In this document: positions 24,392 to 32,976 of the stretch, piece after piece
Layout: each line of letters begins with the position of its first letter
Position numbering within the stretch: the stretch's first letter is position 1
DNA from: JAEZPW01 sp035629075
GTDB lineage: Bacteria > Acidobacteriota > Terriglobia > Terriglobales > Acidobacteriaceae
Direction: 5' to 3'
NCBI GenBank assembly: GCA_035629075.1
Contig: DASPIK010000031.1
Span: 1-64,000, forward strand
DNA length: 64,000 bases
Program-made: the position numbers and the translations under genes
The notes under the pieces: generated by a model
What the model was told of the DNA's origin: nothing
Databases searched by the model: none
Seen by the model: the letters and a program-made list of their open reading frames with translations, nothing else

Positions 24392-25485
24392 CGGTTTTTT
24401 CCTTGGCCCGCCTGGCCGAAGTAACGAAAAACTTGAACCCTGCGGTTGTAAGAGTCGACTACAAATACTCGGTCCTGGGGATTAATGAACAGTCCCGTTG
24501 GCAACTGGAACTTACCCAACTCCGTACCTCGGCCACCGAAGTCGTAGAGCAGTCGCCCTTCCGTATCAAACACCTGCACCGTACCCCGGAGGCCCTCGAC
24601 GAGATAGACGTGGTTTTCCGAGTCGATCGCGAGGCCCTTCACACGGAACAGCGAGCCAGCACGATCGCCACGTTGGCCGATGGAGCTGATGAAGTTTCCG
24701 CCGGCATCGAACAACTGCACCCGGAAGTTCATCGCGTCCACGACCGCAAGCACACCGTTCTTGATCAGCAGTTCGGTCGGATAGTTAAATTCGCCGTTGC
24801 CCGCTCCCGGCTGCCCGATCGCTTTGGTCACCCGACCCTCAGGATCAAGCACGTAGATCCGATGGCGCAGAGTATCTGCGACGTAGATGTGCTGGGTCTT
24901 TGCGTCTACCGCGATACCCGTCGGGCGCTTGAAATAACCCTCACCGCCCTTGAGGCTGCCGAATACTCCAACATACTTGCCTTTGGAGTTCCACTTGAAG
25001 ACTTTGCCCGCCTTGGAATCTGTGACGTAGATGTTGTCGTTCGCATCTACGGCAACGCACTGCGGCTCGATCATGGGATCTTTTGTTTTGTCGATGCGCT
25101 CGAGGTGCGAGTATTTGTTTGCTCCCGGATCGAACACATGCACACCGCTGATACCAGGATCGCTGACGATGATGCGTCCGCGAGAGTCGACTGCGACTCC
25201 ATAGGGGCGCACCATGCGCTTGTACTCTGGCTCCCCGGCAACCACATCCACCAGTTTCGACCAGAAACCGCGTTTGCCGCGCACGTCGAGTTCCGAACTT
25301 AAGGTACGTTCGAAGATCAGCTTGCGGCCGCCTTCGAGGAGGATGTCAGGCGGCGCCGCAACCGGAACAGTATTCTTACCTTTCTGCGCCGGGAACGCGT
25401 TCGAGACGAGCGAGAGCACCGCCAGTAGGCAGACGAATCCGCGCAAGGCGCCCGTCCCGCGATTACCTAAAACACCTCGAACCAT
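24388..25485 (-). CDS. Secreted NHL-repeat beta-propeller protein, copy 1
   Basis: The 365-residue protein has an N-terminal hydrophobic export signal (GFVCLLAVLSLVSNAF). About six NHL repeats follow, each with a pattern such as RPYGVAVDSRGRIIVSD, KRPTGIAVDAKTQHIYVADT and QLPTGLFINPQDRVFVVDS, enough for a six-bladed propeller. There is no catalytic motif. It overlaps the barrel gene upstream by 19 bases and the 12-heme gene downstream by 4, so the three are translated as a unit. NHL proteins with multiheme cytochromes and a prolyl isomerase also occur in Geobacter electron-transfer loci, as I recall. A scaffold or assembly role is likely but inferred. Confidence 0.92.
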   Translation of the reverse strand: MVRGVLGNRGTGALRGFVCLLAVLSLVSNAFPAQKGKNTVPVAAPPDILLEGGRKLIFERTLSSELDVRGKRGFWSKLVDVVAGEPEYKRMVRPYGVAVDSRGRIIVSDPGISGVHVFDPGANKYSHLERIDKTKDPMIEPQCVAVDANDNIYVTDSKAGKVFKWNSKGKYVGVFGSLKGGEGYFKRPTGIAVDAKTQHIYVADTLRHRIYVLDPEGRVTKAIGQPGAGNGEFNYPTELLIKNGVLAVVDAMNFRVQLFDAGGNFISSIGQRGDRAGSLFRVKGLAIDSENHVYLVEGLRGTVQVFDTEGRLLYDFGGRGTELGKFQLPTGLFINPQDRVFVVDSYNRRVQVFRYFGQAGQGKNR

Positions 25486-27296
25486 CTGTAGATACCGATA
25501 TAAAAGGAGTTTAGCATCCCGCTCCGCTGGGAAGCCGCGCTAATGCTCTGGTTCACGCGCGAGTATCCGCCACGCAGCGACAGCTTTCTCATCTTGTAGT
25601 CAAATTGCGTCGTGAATCGCGTCCCCTGGTTTAGCGAGTACAGCTTTGGGGTCAGCGTGTCGCTCTTCACCCACGAGTAGTGGGCCAGCAGCGTCATTCT
25701 TGGCACTGGCGTGGTACTGGCACCGATGCTGTAGCTTCTGCCGTTGTAAAGCGTAAACTCGCGGTCGAAAAGGCCGGCAGCGGGCGTGGCGGTGAGCGTT
25801 CCATCCAAGGTCAGCACGGAACGTCCGGCGGATTGCGAGTAGGACCCACTTGCCGAATAGCGCCCCCAGCGAACGTTGGTGGCCACGCTCTCGGAATGAT
25901 TCGAAGAACCTTTGTCCGTCGTCAGGCCACTGCGGCTCTCGGTCGCCCTGAAGCCCCACCACAGCGCGTCATTAAACTTTCGCCTAACACCTCCGCCGAA
26001 ATTGTATGAGCTGGTCGTGTAGATGGCGGCGAGAGTATTCACCTGCTGCGAATAGGAGAAATCTGCGCTCGTGTCCCAGCGGCCGAACATCTTGTTGAAA
26101 CCCGCATTCGTAACAAAGCCCAGGCCCTGATTCCCCTCTTGTGTCGCGGTGTCAACCAAGCCCACGCTAAAGTACAAAGATCCGAAGAGTGGACGGGCGT
26201 AGTTGAACCGCACGTTCCCGCCATACTGGGTAAGGTTGATCTCTCGATCCAGATAGTTTTGCCACTGGTGCGTCAGGTAGCCGTTTATCGAAATGTGCTT
26301 CGTGAGCGTCAGGGAAGCGAAATTGTTCACGCCCACGGAGGACGAATCGACATCCGATTTCAAACCTGCGAACGGAGTGATCCCGGTCTCACGCAGTAAC
26401 GCATAATCAAGGTCGGTCGTATACCGGAAGTCGGTTGAGAAGGTCAGCTTAGTGAACGGAGCGAAGGTCGCCCCGGCAGCCAGATTGTCGGATGTGCCGC
26501 GGCTATCGTAATCGTTGGTCAACGTTTGATAGTTGTGCCGCGTCCACGATGCCGAAGCGGAGCCGTTCATCGGAATACGGTGCATAGCCGAAACACCGTA
26601 CGACGTTCCGTCACCTGAGCTTTCGGTTATGCCCGTTCCGAAGAACGACGGAACTCTGTTTTCTGTGTCCTGACGAGTGGCGAAAGCGCGCAGGTCGAAA
26701 CCTGCCAGTTTGTAAGACGCGCCCAAGTTGAGGTGCTGTGAAGAACCTTCTGAATGCTCATCCGTTCCCACAAGCGTGGAGTTGTTGGAACCTCGGGAAT
26801 ACGCAAAGGTGATGGTTGGAAGCTGGTCGAGCAGTAAGCTGCCTCCCGCCGTAAATGCCTGTCCCCTTCCGTTGGTGGTGAGATTTCCTAGTTCCGGCAG
26901 GCCGACCTGGCCCACGGCGGAATACTGCTTCGCGAAACCTAAATAAAAAGGAAGGCGGCTTCCACTGAAGAAGTTCGCGCTCGCGTCGAAGCCCTTGTCG
27001 GTGAACAGGGTATCGAATCCAGCGTTGTTCTTTGAATGGTTGTAATACGGCTGGACGTTGAATGAGATAAAGTTCGGATGGTAGTACGAGCCATTGAGGG
27101 ACCCGCTACCAGAAAAACCCAGGGTACTCCCCGCAGTGGAGTCGCTCGATGCCCGACTATACCCGAGTCCAAGTGACCCGGTCGAGGTGATGTTCAGGTG
27201 CTCGAACGGTTGACGTTGTGCCTGCGCCCCTAAACCGGTAGCGACAAGCACGAACGTGAGTGTTACCAGCCTGCGAATTTGCGCGAGTCCATGCAT
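25467..27296 (-). CDS. Outer-membrane beta-barrel protein of the cytochrome operon
   Basis: The 609-residue protein has a signal peptide (VTLTFVLVATGLGAQAQ) followed by almost unbroken amphipathic strands alternating Ser/Thr/Gly with aromatics (for example GSLNGSYYHPNFISFNVQPY). It ends in the sequence RWFEVF, whose terminal Phe is the usual BAM recognition residue. The strand content would allow a large barrel of 20 or more strands. It contains no heme motif. Its position between the prolyl isomerase and the NHL/12-heme genes suggests the porin of a porin-cytochrome conduit, comparable in role to MtrB or PioB. I see no family signature that proves this. Confidence 0.85.
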   Translation of the reverse strand: MHGLAQIRRLVTLTFVLVATGLGAQAQRQPFEHLNITSTGSLGLGYSRASSDSTAGSTLGFSGSGSLNGSYYHPNFISFNVQPYYNHSKNNAGFDTLFTDKGFDASANFFSGSRLPFYLGFAKQYSAVGQVGLPELGNLTTNGRGQAFTAGGSLLLDQLPTITFAYSRGSNNSTLVGTDEHSEGSSQHLNLGASYKLAGFDLRAFATRQDTENRVPSFFGTGITESSGDGTSYGVSAMHRIPMNGSASASWTRHNYQTLTNDYDSRGTSDNLAAGATFAPFTKLTFSTDFRYTTDLDYALLRETGITPFAGLKSDVDSSSVGVNNFASLTLTKHISINGYLTHQWQNYLDREINLTQYGGNVRFNYARPLFGSLYFSVGLVDTATQEGNQGLGFVTNAGFNKMFGRWDTSADFSYSQQVNTLAAIYTTSSYNFGGGVRRKFNDALWWGFRATESRSGLTTDKGSSNHSESVATNVRWGRYSASGSYSQSAGRSVLTLDGTLTATPAAGLFDREFTLYNGRSYSIGASTTPVPRMTLLAHYSWVKSDTLTPKLYSLNQGTRFTTQFDYKMRKLSLRGGYSRVNQSISAASQRSGMLNSFYIGIYRWFEVF

Positions 27297-27307
27297 ATCG
27301 GCCAGTT

Positions 27308-28333
27308 CTAGAGCTTCTCCACCTTTGCCGCGCTCCGAAGCTTCTTGCTCAAAGCTGCCCGCGTGGCTTCAATCCGCGTGTTCTGCATATCCAACATCAA
27401 CTGGTCCTTGGCTTCCTCGAACGAGATCTTGCCAGGTTTCACATGCTTGATCAGGCGCACGATGGTGTAGGCATTGCCGAGTTGAATGAGCGGACTTACC
27501 TCGCCTTCGCGCATCTTCAGCAGGACAGCAACCACTTCCTTGGGCAGGCGCTCGCGCGCGACCGGTTTGCGATCTCCCATCTTCACGCGGTAGTCGTCAT
27601 CGGACTCCTTCTGTGCCAGCAGCCCGAACTCCCGGTACGTCTTCGTTTCCTTTGCCCTCTTAGCCAAGTCCTTGGCGCGCTCGGCTGCTTCTTTCACCAC
27701 GGCAGGCGCCTGGTTCGGCGGCAGCACGGAGATGCTCTGAAAATGGAAGCTCTCTTCGCGCTGGAACTTGCCCGGGTTCTTTGCGTAGTACGCCTTCGCT
27801 TCCGCCTGGGTGACGCGCGAACGTGTGTTGATGGCCTTCATCTGCTTCTCAATCAGCAGCGAACGGCGGATCTTTTCGCGAAGCGCAGCCTTGTCTCCCT
27901 TTGTTTCTTCCTGCAGGAAAGCTGCATAGGCTTCTTTGGACGAGAACTGGTTCTTGAAAGCCGCTTCTGCCTTGGCCAACTGCGCTGCCGGGACGGTGAT
28001 GTTGCGCCGCTTGGTGTCCTGATACACCAGTTCTTCGAAAATCATCATGTCCATTGCGCCGGCGCGGATCTGCGGCTCCATCTCCTTCGGGAAGCCGTTA
28101 TGCTGCTGCGCGTAGGGAAAAATGGCGAGCATTACACGCACCAGGTCGCGGTCGGTCAGTATCGCACCATTCACGCGGGCAACGGGTTTACCGGTCACGC
28201 GGAACCCGTCGGCGGGAGCGGCCATGGCACGCTGCTGAGTGGCGTTCGTTGGAGCGTGAGAGGCCACCTGGGCTGTGCCTATGGCCGGAACAATTATCAG
28301 CAGCAGCGCGAAAGTGCAGTACCGAAGTTTCAT
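27308..28333 (-). CDS. Periplasmic peptidyl-prolyl isomerase (SurA/PpiC parvulin type)
   Basis: I start at ATG 28333, after GAGGGATC, which gives a signal peptide (YCTFALLLIIVPAIGTAQ) and 341 residues; an upstream start would add 22 unlikely residues. A SurA-like N-domain (VARVNGAILTDRDLVRVML) precedes a basic helical part and a parvulin domain (EFGLLAQKESDDDYRVKMGD to GEVSPLIQLGNAYTIVRLI). The enzyme helps to fold exported proteins. Its place in the operon suggests a client among the cytochromes or the barrel, which begins 11 bases later. A rho-independent hairpin lies between it and the tetraheme gene. Confidence 0.9.
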   Translation of the reverse strand: MKLRYCTFALLLIIVPAIGTAQVASHAPTNATQQRAMAAPADGFRVTGKPVARVNGAILTDRDLVRVMLAIFPYAQQHNGFPKEMEPQIRAGAMDMMIFEELVYQDTKRRNITVPAAQLAKAEAAFKNQFSSKEAYAAFLQEETKGDKAALREKIRRSLLIEKQMKAINTRSRVTQAEAKAYYAKNPGKFQREESFHFQSISVLPPNQAPAVVKEAAERAKDLAKRAKETKTYREFGLLAQKESDDDYRVKMGDRKPVARERLPKEVVAVLLKMREGEVSPLIQLGNAYTIVRLIKHVKPGKISFEEAKDQLMLDMQNTRIEATRAALSKKLRSAAKVEKL

Positions 28334-28361
28334 GATCCCTCTTTGCTTCTTACTTCCTGGC

Positions 28362-28391
28362 GAAAAACAAGGGGAGGGGAGCCCTCCCCTT
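28362..28391 (-). terminator. Intrinsic terminator after the tetraheme cytochrome gene (minus strand)
   Basis: On the minus strand AAGGGGAGGG-CTC-CCCTCCCCTT forms a perfect 10-base stem followed by GTTTTT. It starts 13 bases after the tetraheme cytochrome stop and ends 28 bases before the prolyl isomerase start. It would end or reduce transcription into the second half of the cluster. Confidence 0.8.
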
Positions 28392-28404
28392 TTAAGCACA
28401 GCAA

Positions 28405-29487
28405 TTAGAACGAGGTGCCGACGGTCAGAATGCCGCTACCTTCGTTCGAACCACCCGCGCCGGTAAAGTGGCATTGACGGCAGAATTGCGTCGCCGAGGA
28501 GGCCTTCTTACCGTCTGTAATCGGTGCCTTCGGGTTGTAAGGCGCCGACACAAAGAAGTACGTCGGGTATACGTTGCTGCCTGTCGCCGGCAGGACATCC
28601 GCGCCGGCATTGCCACTGAAGGTGTACATCGAGTGCGGGGTGTGGCAAGTGGTGCAGATCACGTACGCCTGGTCAGCGCTGGTCGCTGTCGACGGAATCA
28701 CGACGCCGGTCGTGCGTCCGCCCTTGCTGTACGCAGTCACGATTACGTTGCCGCTCCCGTCCTTCACTTCTTTGGTGGACTGGGTGATGTTAAACGCGCC
28801 GTAGTTGTCGACGAACGCCATGAAGTTGGTCTTCGTCGTGTTCGGGATCAAGCAAGGCGCAGGGGCGCCATGCACCGAGCAGTAGTTGTCGCTGGCCTTC
28901 TTCAGGATGAGATTGCTGGCGACGCCGACTGCTTTCAGGTTGGCGGCGGGGCCGATCGGGTGATCGTTTTTGTAGTTACCGGCGCTGGTGCCATCATCAC
29001 CAAGCAGGGTCTTGATCGCGCCCGTGCCGTAGCCCGAGCCCAGCACGCCGATCGTCTGTTCGTAGGCCTGGTTCGTCATCATCGCGCCCTTCGCCACCTG
29101 TCCGTCGTGGCAGGAGAGGCACATCATGACGCCCGTGATCAACTGCTCTTCCTCGTCGGTGTGGGACTCAGCGATACCTGGCATGGAGATCGAGAAGTCG
29201 CCGCCGCCGGTGACCAGCGTCTTGTTGTAGAGTGGGCCGATGTCCTGACCCCACAGCGCGACATTGCCCGTGGTGGGATCCGTTACCGCGCCGCCGGCCA
29301 TGGCGTTACCGCCGTTGCCGCGCGCGCCGCTGTGCGGAGCGTGGCAGCCCACGCAACCGCGTCCGCCGTTCTGGTGGGCACCCAGCTTGTCATAGCCGAC
29401 GAGGCCGGAGCCCTGCTTGTAGGTTTGCGCCATCGCCAGGCTTGCGAGCACCCCGACGCATAGCGCGATAAGCACGAATTTCTTCAT
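28405..29487 (-). CDS. Tetraheme cytochrome c, possible filament-type subunit
   Basis: The 360-residue secreted protein has a clean signal peptide (VLIALCVGVLASLAMAQ) and exactly four CXXCH sites (CVGCH, CLSCH, CTTCH, CRQCH) spread over about 320 mature residues, a low heme density. Six further histidines (GAHQ, CHAPH, ESHT, NDHP, SVHG, CHTPH) can supply four distal ligands. A perfect AGGAGG lies 8 bases before the ATG and a terminator follows, so strong expression is likely. The four-heme content and the NHL and prolyl isomerase neighbours recall Geobacter OmcE/OmcS filament loci, but sequence homology to those proteins is not shown. Confidence 0.92.
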   Translation of the reverse strand: MKKFVLIALCVGVLASLAMAQTYKQGSGLVGYDKLGAHQNGGRGCVGCHAPHSGARGNGGNAMAGGAVTDPTTGNVALWGQDIGPLYNKTLVTGGGDFSISMPGIAESHTDEEEQLITGVMMCLSCHDGQVAKGAMMTNQAYEQTIGVLGSGYGTGAIKTLLGDDGTSAGNYKNDHPIGPAANLKAVGVASNLILKKASDNYCSVHGAPAPCLIPNTTKTNFMAFVDNYGAFNITQSTKEVKDGSGNVIVTAYSKGGRTTGVVIPSTATSADQAYVICTTCHTPHSMYTFSGNAGADVLPATGSNVYPTYFFVSAPYNPKAPITDGKKASSATQFCRQCHFTGAGGSNEGSGILTVGTSF

Positions 29488-29536
29488 TGAAGAAGACCTC
29501 CTGATGTATACAGCGAAAGACAGCTACTACTTGAAG

Positions 29537-29554
29537 CCGGGGTTTCCCCCCCGG
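29537..29554 (-). other. GC-rich hairpin upstream of the tetraheme cytochrome
   Basis: CCGGGG and CCCCGG pair around a six-base loop in the 99-base gap between the NHL gene and the tetraheme gene. No T-run follows on the minus strand, so it may be an RNA-processing or stability element. It may simply be a short palindrome. Confidence 0.35.
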
Positions 29555-29586
29555 TCCTCCTTTTGGCTAGTTACCGCCAAATACTG

Positions 29587-30804
29587 CTATTGGGTCGGCG
29601 AGGCTTCTGCCTTGCGACCCGCGTCGAGCGCATCGCGTCTTTCCTTCTCCGCCAGCGCTTCGGTGTTTGTGGTATAGCGAAACATCTGCACGCGTCCCGG
29701 GAACTGCTCGGTTGTGAAAACGCGATTGGATTTGTCAATGGCGAGACCGACCACGGTGCGAAACTGACCCGGAAGGATCCCGGTGCCGCCCATCCAAATC
29801 AGCAAGTTACCTTCAGGGGTGAAAACCTGGACGCGGTTTTGCACCGAATCGGCGACCCAGACGTGGCCGTCACTGTCGATGGCGACTCCCTTGGGACGGG
29901 CAAAATATCCGGGGCCGTCGCCGGCCTTGCCGAACTCGCGAATGAAGTTGCCGTCCGCATCGAACACCTCGATACGGTTGTTCCATGTGTCGGAGACATA
30001 CAGGTTGCCATCCGCATCCACGGCGCAATTGCTCGGCCTGGAGAACTCGCCAGGTCCCGTCAACTCGTGATTCTTGCTGCGCTTTCCGATGGTGCGCAGG
30101 AGCTTATAGGGCGGATCGGCGTCGTACACCATCACCTGGTCTCGCTCGGCGTCGGGAACATAGAGAAAACGGTTCTCGTTATCAATCGCCATACCGCCGG
30201 GCGAAATCAGTCCTTCGCTGATTGAGCCGATCTGCTTGTGCGATGGATCGAATACCAGCACGCGCCCGTGCTTCGAGTCGGCAACGAAGACGTTGTCGGC
30301 GTCGTCAATGGCGAGGCCGGTGATCCAGCCAAAGCGCGCGTGCGTGCCATTCTTGATGAGGTCCAGGTCGCCGGTTTCGGTGTCGAAGACAAAGACCGCC
30401 CGCACCTTGCTGTCGCCGACATACAGCTTGCCTTTGGAGTTGACGGCGACGCCGTAGGGTGTGATCACGTGGAAGCGCGGCTTCTCGGTGATGTCCTCAC
30501 CGGTGGTTACACCTGCGAGGCGATCCATCCAGTTCGACTTCGGCTTGTTTTCCTTGGTGATCTGCTTCTCAGCCGAGAAGTAGCGCATGTAACGAATGCG
30601 CGTGATCGCCGGCGGGTTGGGCCAAACGATCTTCGACAGATCCAAGTCGTCGATCAGCGTTTTGGGTGCCTGCTTCACCGCGGGCTCTTTCTTCTTCTTG
30701 TCCTTAGCAGCCACGGCTGTACAGCTCAGCACAATGGACAAGCCGATAACAGCTATGACCAAGGGCCTAACGAATCGCTTCGGATTGTGTTGCCTCTTCG
30801 ACAT
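29587..30804 (-). CDS. Secreted NHL-repeat beta-propeller protein, copy 2
   Basis: The 405-residue protein has an export signal (PLVIAVIGLSIVLSCTAVAA; a Cys lies near its end, but no good lipobox) and a lysine-rich stretch (KDKKKKEPAVKQ). At least six NHL repeats follow (ITPYGVAVNSKGKLYVGDS, SRPSNCAVDADGNLYVSDT, ARPKGVAIDSDGHVWVADS). It is a distant paralogue of the NHL gene at 24388, and shares a WMDRLAGV/FWSKLVDVV-like stretch just before the propeller. It begins 19 bases after the 16-heme cytochrome gene. It probably acts in the periplasm or on the surface with the cytochromes. The exact role is unknown. Confidence 0.92.
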   Translation of the reverse strand: MSKRQHNPKRFVRPLVIAVIGLSIVLSCTAVAAKDKKKKEPAVKQAPKTLIDDLDLSKIVWPNPPAITRIRYMRYFSAEKQITKENKPKSNWMDRLAGVTTGEDITEKPRFHVITPYGVAVNSKGKLYVGDSKVRAVFVFDTETGDLDLIKNGTHARFGWITGLAIDDADNVFVADSKHGRVLVFDPSHKQIGSISEGLISPGGMAIDNENRFLYVPDAERDQVMVYDADPPYKLLRTIGKRSKNHELTGPGEFSRPSNCAVDADGNLYVSDTWNNRIEVFDADGNFIREFGKAGDGPGYFARPKGVAIDSDGHVWVADSVQNRVQVFTPEGNLLIWMGGTGILPGQFRTVVGLAIDKSNRVFTTEQFPGRVQMFRYTTNTEALAEKERRDALDAGRKAEASPTQ

Positions 30805-30823
30805 CGTCCACTCTCATTCATCG

Positions 30824-32239
30824 CTAACGCGTTGCAAAATCCTTGTGACAGCTGCCGCAGAACTGCATTCCGTTCCGTTGGTCGTTCACCAGGAGGCTAG
30901 GTTCGGCGGATGAATGTGGCTGGTGACAGGTTGAGCAATTGATTGCAACCCGTACCTTGGTGTTGTCATTGGGGTCGACTTGGTCCACAGCCGGGTGGCG
31001 CTCAACTGGGTGGCCCAGGCCGTAACGCAACGCCAGCCGCGGGACCCGGTCAAAATAGCGCTCCGGCAGGCGGACCTTGCCATCGAAAATCTTTACGAGC
31101 TTGCCTGCTTCGTCTACTTCTGGCTTCACTTCCGGGCCGTGGCACTCCAGGCACAACCCGCTGCGATCTGCTTTGCGCAGCAACTTCTTGTTCGCGCCGC
31201 CATGCGGCTCGTGGCACGTCGAGCACCCCTGCGCAAACGCCGGCTGATGCAAGACTTTTTTCTTATGCTGCTCAGCCTGATCGGCGTGGCAGGCAACGCA
31301 AGCGCTCACCGGATCGGACTTCGGTAACCCGGGGAACTTCGACGCGTGGGGATTGTGGCAGTCCGTACAGTCACCCATCGCACCGGCGTGCTGCACTTTA
31401 GAGCCTTCGATCTTCTTGGCCTGCTCCTCATGGCAGCTGATACAAAGCGCCTTCTTGTCGGCATTCGTCAGCACGACTTTTCCGTCCCGTGGGACGTCGT
31501 GGCACGAGGCACAGGAGTCCTTTCCGCTGAACACCGCGTGCTGGAACTTCTGCTGCAGCTTCGGGCTACTCGACTGATGGGGATCGTGGCAGGTGAGGCA
31601 ATCGGTGCCGCCAACGGGCTGGCCCGCGTGCGCTTTCTTGATCGTCTCGTCGCCGGGATCGTGGCAGTCGACACAGAGCGCGGGGGAGTTCTTGGTCAGA
31701 TGGAAGTTGGCTTCGCGATCGCCCTTGTCACTCGTCTTGTGGGTGGTATGGCAGGTCGCGCACCCCATGTCGAGTGCCATATGGCGACTGCCGCCCTGGG
31801 GAACGTTCACGCCCTGGTTGTGGCAGGAAAGGCAGAGGTTCTCGTTTTTCGTCGCGCCTGAGGCCGGCTTGAGCAACTGGTTCGTGTTGTCAGAAACGTG
31901 AGGATCGTGACATTTCAGGCAGTCGCGGACAGCAGGGCTATGGACCTTACCCTTCATTTCGGAAGCGTTCTTGTCGGCGTGGCACTGGAGGCAGAGTCTA
32001 TGTGAAGTGGCGGTGGTCAGCTTTACGCGAGTGATTTCCTTGTTCACACGCACTTCATGGCAGCTAGTGCACCCAGTGGCGATCGCCGAGTGAACAGCCT
32101 TACCTTTGCTCTTGTCCTCGTGACACTCGAGACACTTTGCGGCGTCGGTTTTCGGATCTAGAGGCACCGGGTGCTTTTTCGAAAAAGCTGGGCTGGCAAT
32201 CAGCACCACCAGCGCAAGGCAATACAGAGCCTTTCGCAT
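30824..32239 (-). CDS. Hexadecaheme cytochrome c (doubled-CXXCH type)
   Basis: I start at ATG 32239 after GTAGGAG, giving a signal peptide (ALYCLALVVLIASPAFS) and 471 residues; the open frame runs 43 codons further upstream. I count 16 CXXCH sites (CLECH, CTSCH, CLQCH, CLKCH, CLSCH, CATCH, CVDCH, CLTCH, CASCH, CISCH, CTDCH, CVACH, CSTCH, CLECH, CSTCH, CGSCH), roughly one per 28 residues, many as CHDPH, CHNPH or CHEPH. This density suits a periplasmic electron wire. It is the first gene of the operon, facing the ResB-CcsA genes across a shared regulatory region. Confidence 0.94.
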   Translation of the reverse strand: MRKALYCLALVVLIASPAFSKKHPVPLDPKTDAAKCLECHEDKSKGKAVHSAIATGCTSCHEVRVNKEITRVKLTTATSHRLCLQCHADKNASEMKGKVHSPAVRDCLKCHDPHVSDNTNQLLKPASGATKNENLCLSCHNQGVNVPQGGSRHMALDMGCATCHTTHKTSDKGDREANFHLTKNSPALCVDCHDPGDETIKKAHAGQPVGGTDCLTCHDPHQSSSPKLQQKFQHAVFSGKDSCASCHDVPRDGKVVLTNADKKALCISCHEEQAKKIEGSKVQHAGAMGDCTDCHNPHASKFPGLPKSDPVSACVACHADQAEQHKKKVLHQPAFAQGCSTCHEPHGGANKKLLRKADRSGLCLECHGPEVKPEVDEAGKLVKIFDGKVRLPERYFDRVPRLALRYGLGHPVERHPAVDQVDPNDNTKVRVAINCSTCHQPHSSAEPSLLVNDQRNGMQFCGSCHKDFATR

Positions 32240-32553
32240 TCCGCTCGCTCCTACTGAAAAGTTCGGTTCCGACTGGGGACGTGACCCAGCCCCGACGGGG
32301 TCGTTCGTGAATCCTGTCGTCGATAGCAATTCCGGCTCAGACAACCTCAGCACTCGGAACCTCCCCAAGGACTAGCTACTCTGCATTCCGTGTTCCGCAT
32401 TGCGAGTGACGTAGCCGAGACCACAGCAATACCCGCAATGCATTGCTGCAGAGACAGTTATTCATTCCACCCAATGTGCTGAATCCCCACGTCCGCCCCA
32501 CCTTTGACCAGCGCTCTGCGATTTATCCCGCAGTTGCGCTGAAAAATCCCCAC

Positions 32554-32569
32554 TGTGCTCTGGATCACA
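32554..32569. promoter_or_regulatory. CRP/FNR-family-like binding site 1
   Basis: TGTGC-TCTGGA-TCACA matches the consensus TGTGA-N6-TCACA at nine of ten positions. On the minus strand an AT-rich GATAAA lies about 35-40 bases away from its centre towards the cytochrome operon, a class II-like layout. The regulator is not in this window. Confidence 0.55.
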
Positions 32570-32704
32570 CGAAAGCAGTGACTCCGGTCAGCAACTCACG
32601 TCCGAGACACCATAGGCACCCAGTCCCACCACCGGGCACGACCCCACGTCTGCCTAATTCACAGATGACGGCGTAAATCAGACTCTAAGTAGCTGAATTT
32701 TGCG

Positions 32705-32720
32705 CGTGACTCTTATCACA
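32705..32720. promoter_or_regulatory. CRP/FNR-family-like binding site 2
   Basis: CGTGA-CTCTTA-TCACA matches TGTGA-N6-TCACA at nine of ten positions. A TACATC hexamer at 32744-32749 would put a start site near 32756, about 43 bases from the site centre and in front of resB, as in class II activation. Confidence 0.55.
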
Positions 32721-32976
32721 TATGTTCGTGACAAGTGCAGCAGTACATCACAAGCACCTCTGTTACTTATGTAGGCAACAGGGCCTTTTGTATGCGGGGC
32801 GACTGATTGAGGGTGCGCGCGCAGCGCTTGTCACCAGACTGTGTGATATGGCACAGGACAGTCGCCGGCGGACGCGACTGGAATGCCCGCAACGTGAAGA
32901 AGAACAACGGTTTCATGGGTGCGATACAGGTCTGGTCTGCTGCGTGCTCTCAGCTCTGTTTTGGAGGAATTGCCTT

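Larger units (their letters stand above)
32240..32976. other. Divergent regulatory region between the cytochrome and maturation operons
   Basis: These 737 bases hold the start regions of the minus-strand cytochrome operon and the plus-strand resB-ccsA operon. Two CRP/FNR-like palindromes are listed separately. The plus frame into ResB stays open from 32722, but I see no signal or domain before 32977. No other gene is supported. Confidence 0.7.

Noticed and set aside
27260..28408. 382-residue plus-strand frame opposite the prolyl isomerase
   Set aside because: Shadow frame caused by codon bias; the minus frame has SurA/parvulin features.
28468..29463. 331-residue plus-strand frame opposite the tetraheme cytochrome
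   Set aside because: Shadow frame without recognisable protein features; the minus strand has CXXCH sites and a signal peptide.
32842..32858. Third CRP-like site TGTGATATGGCACA
   Set aside because: The half-sites are two bases too close for CRP/FNR spacing.
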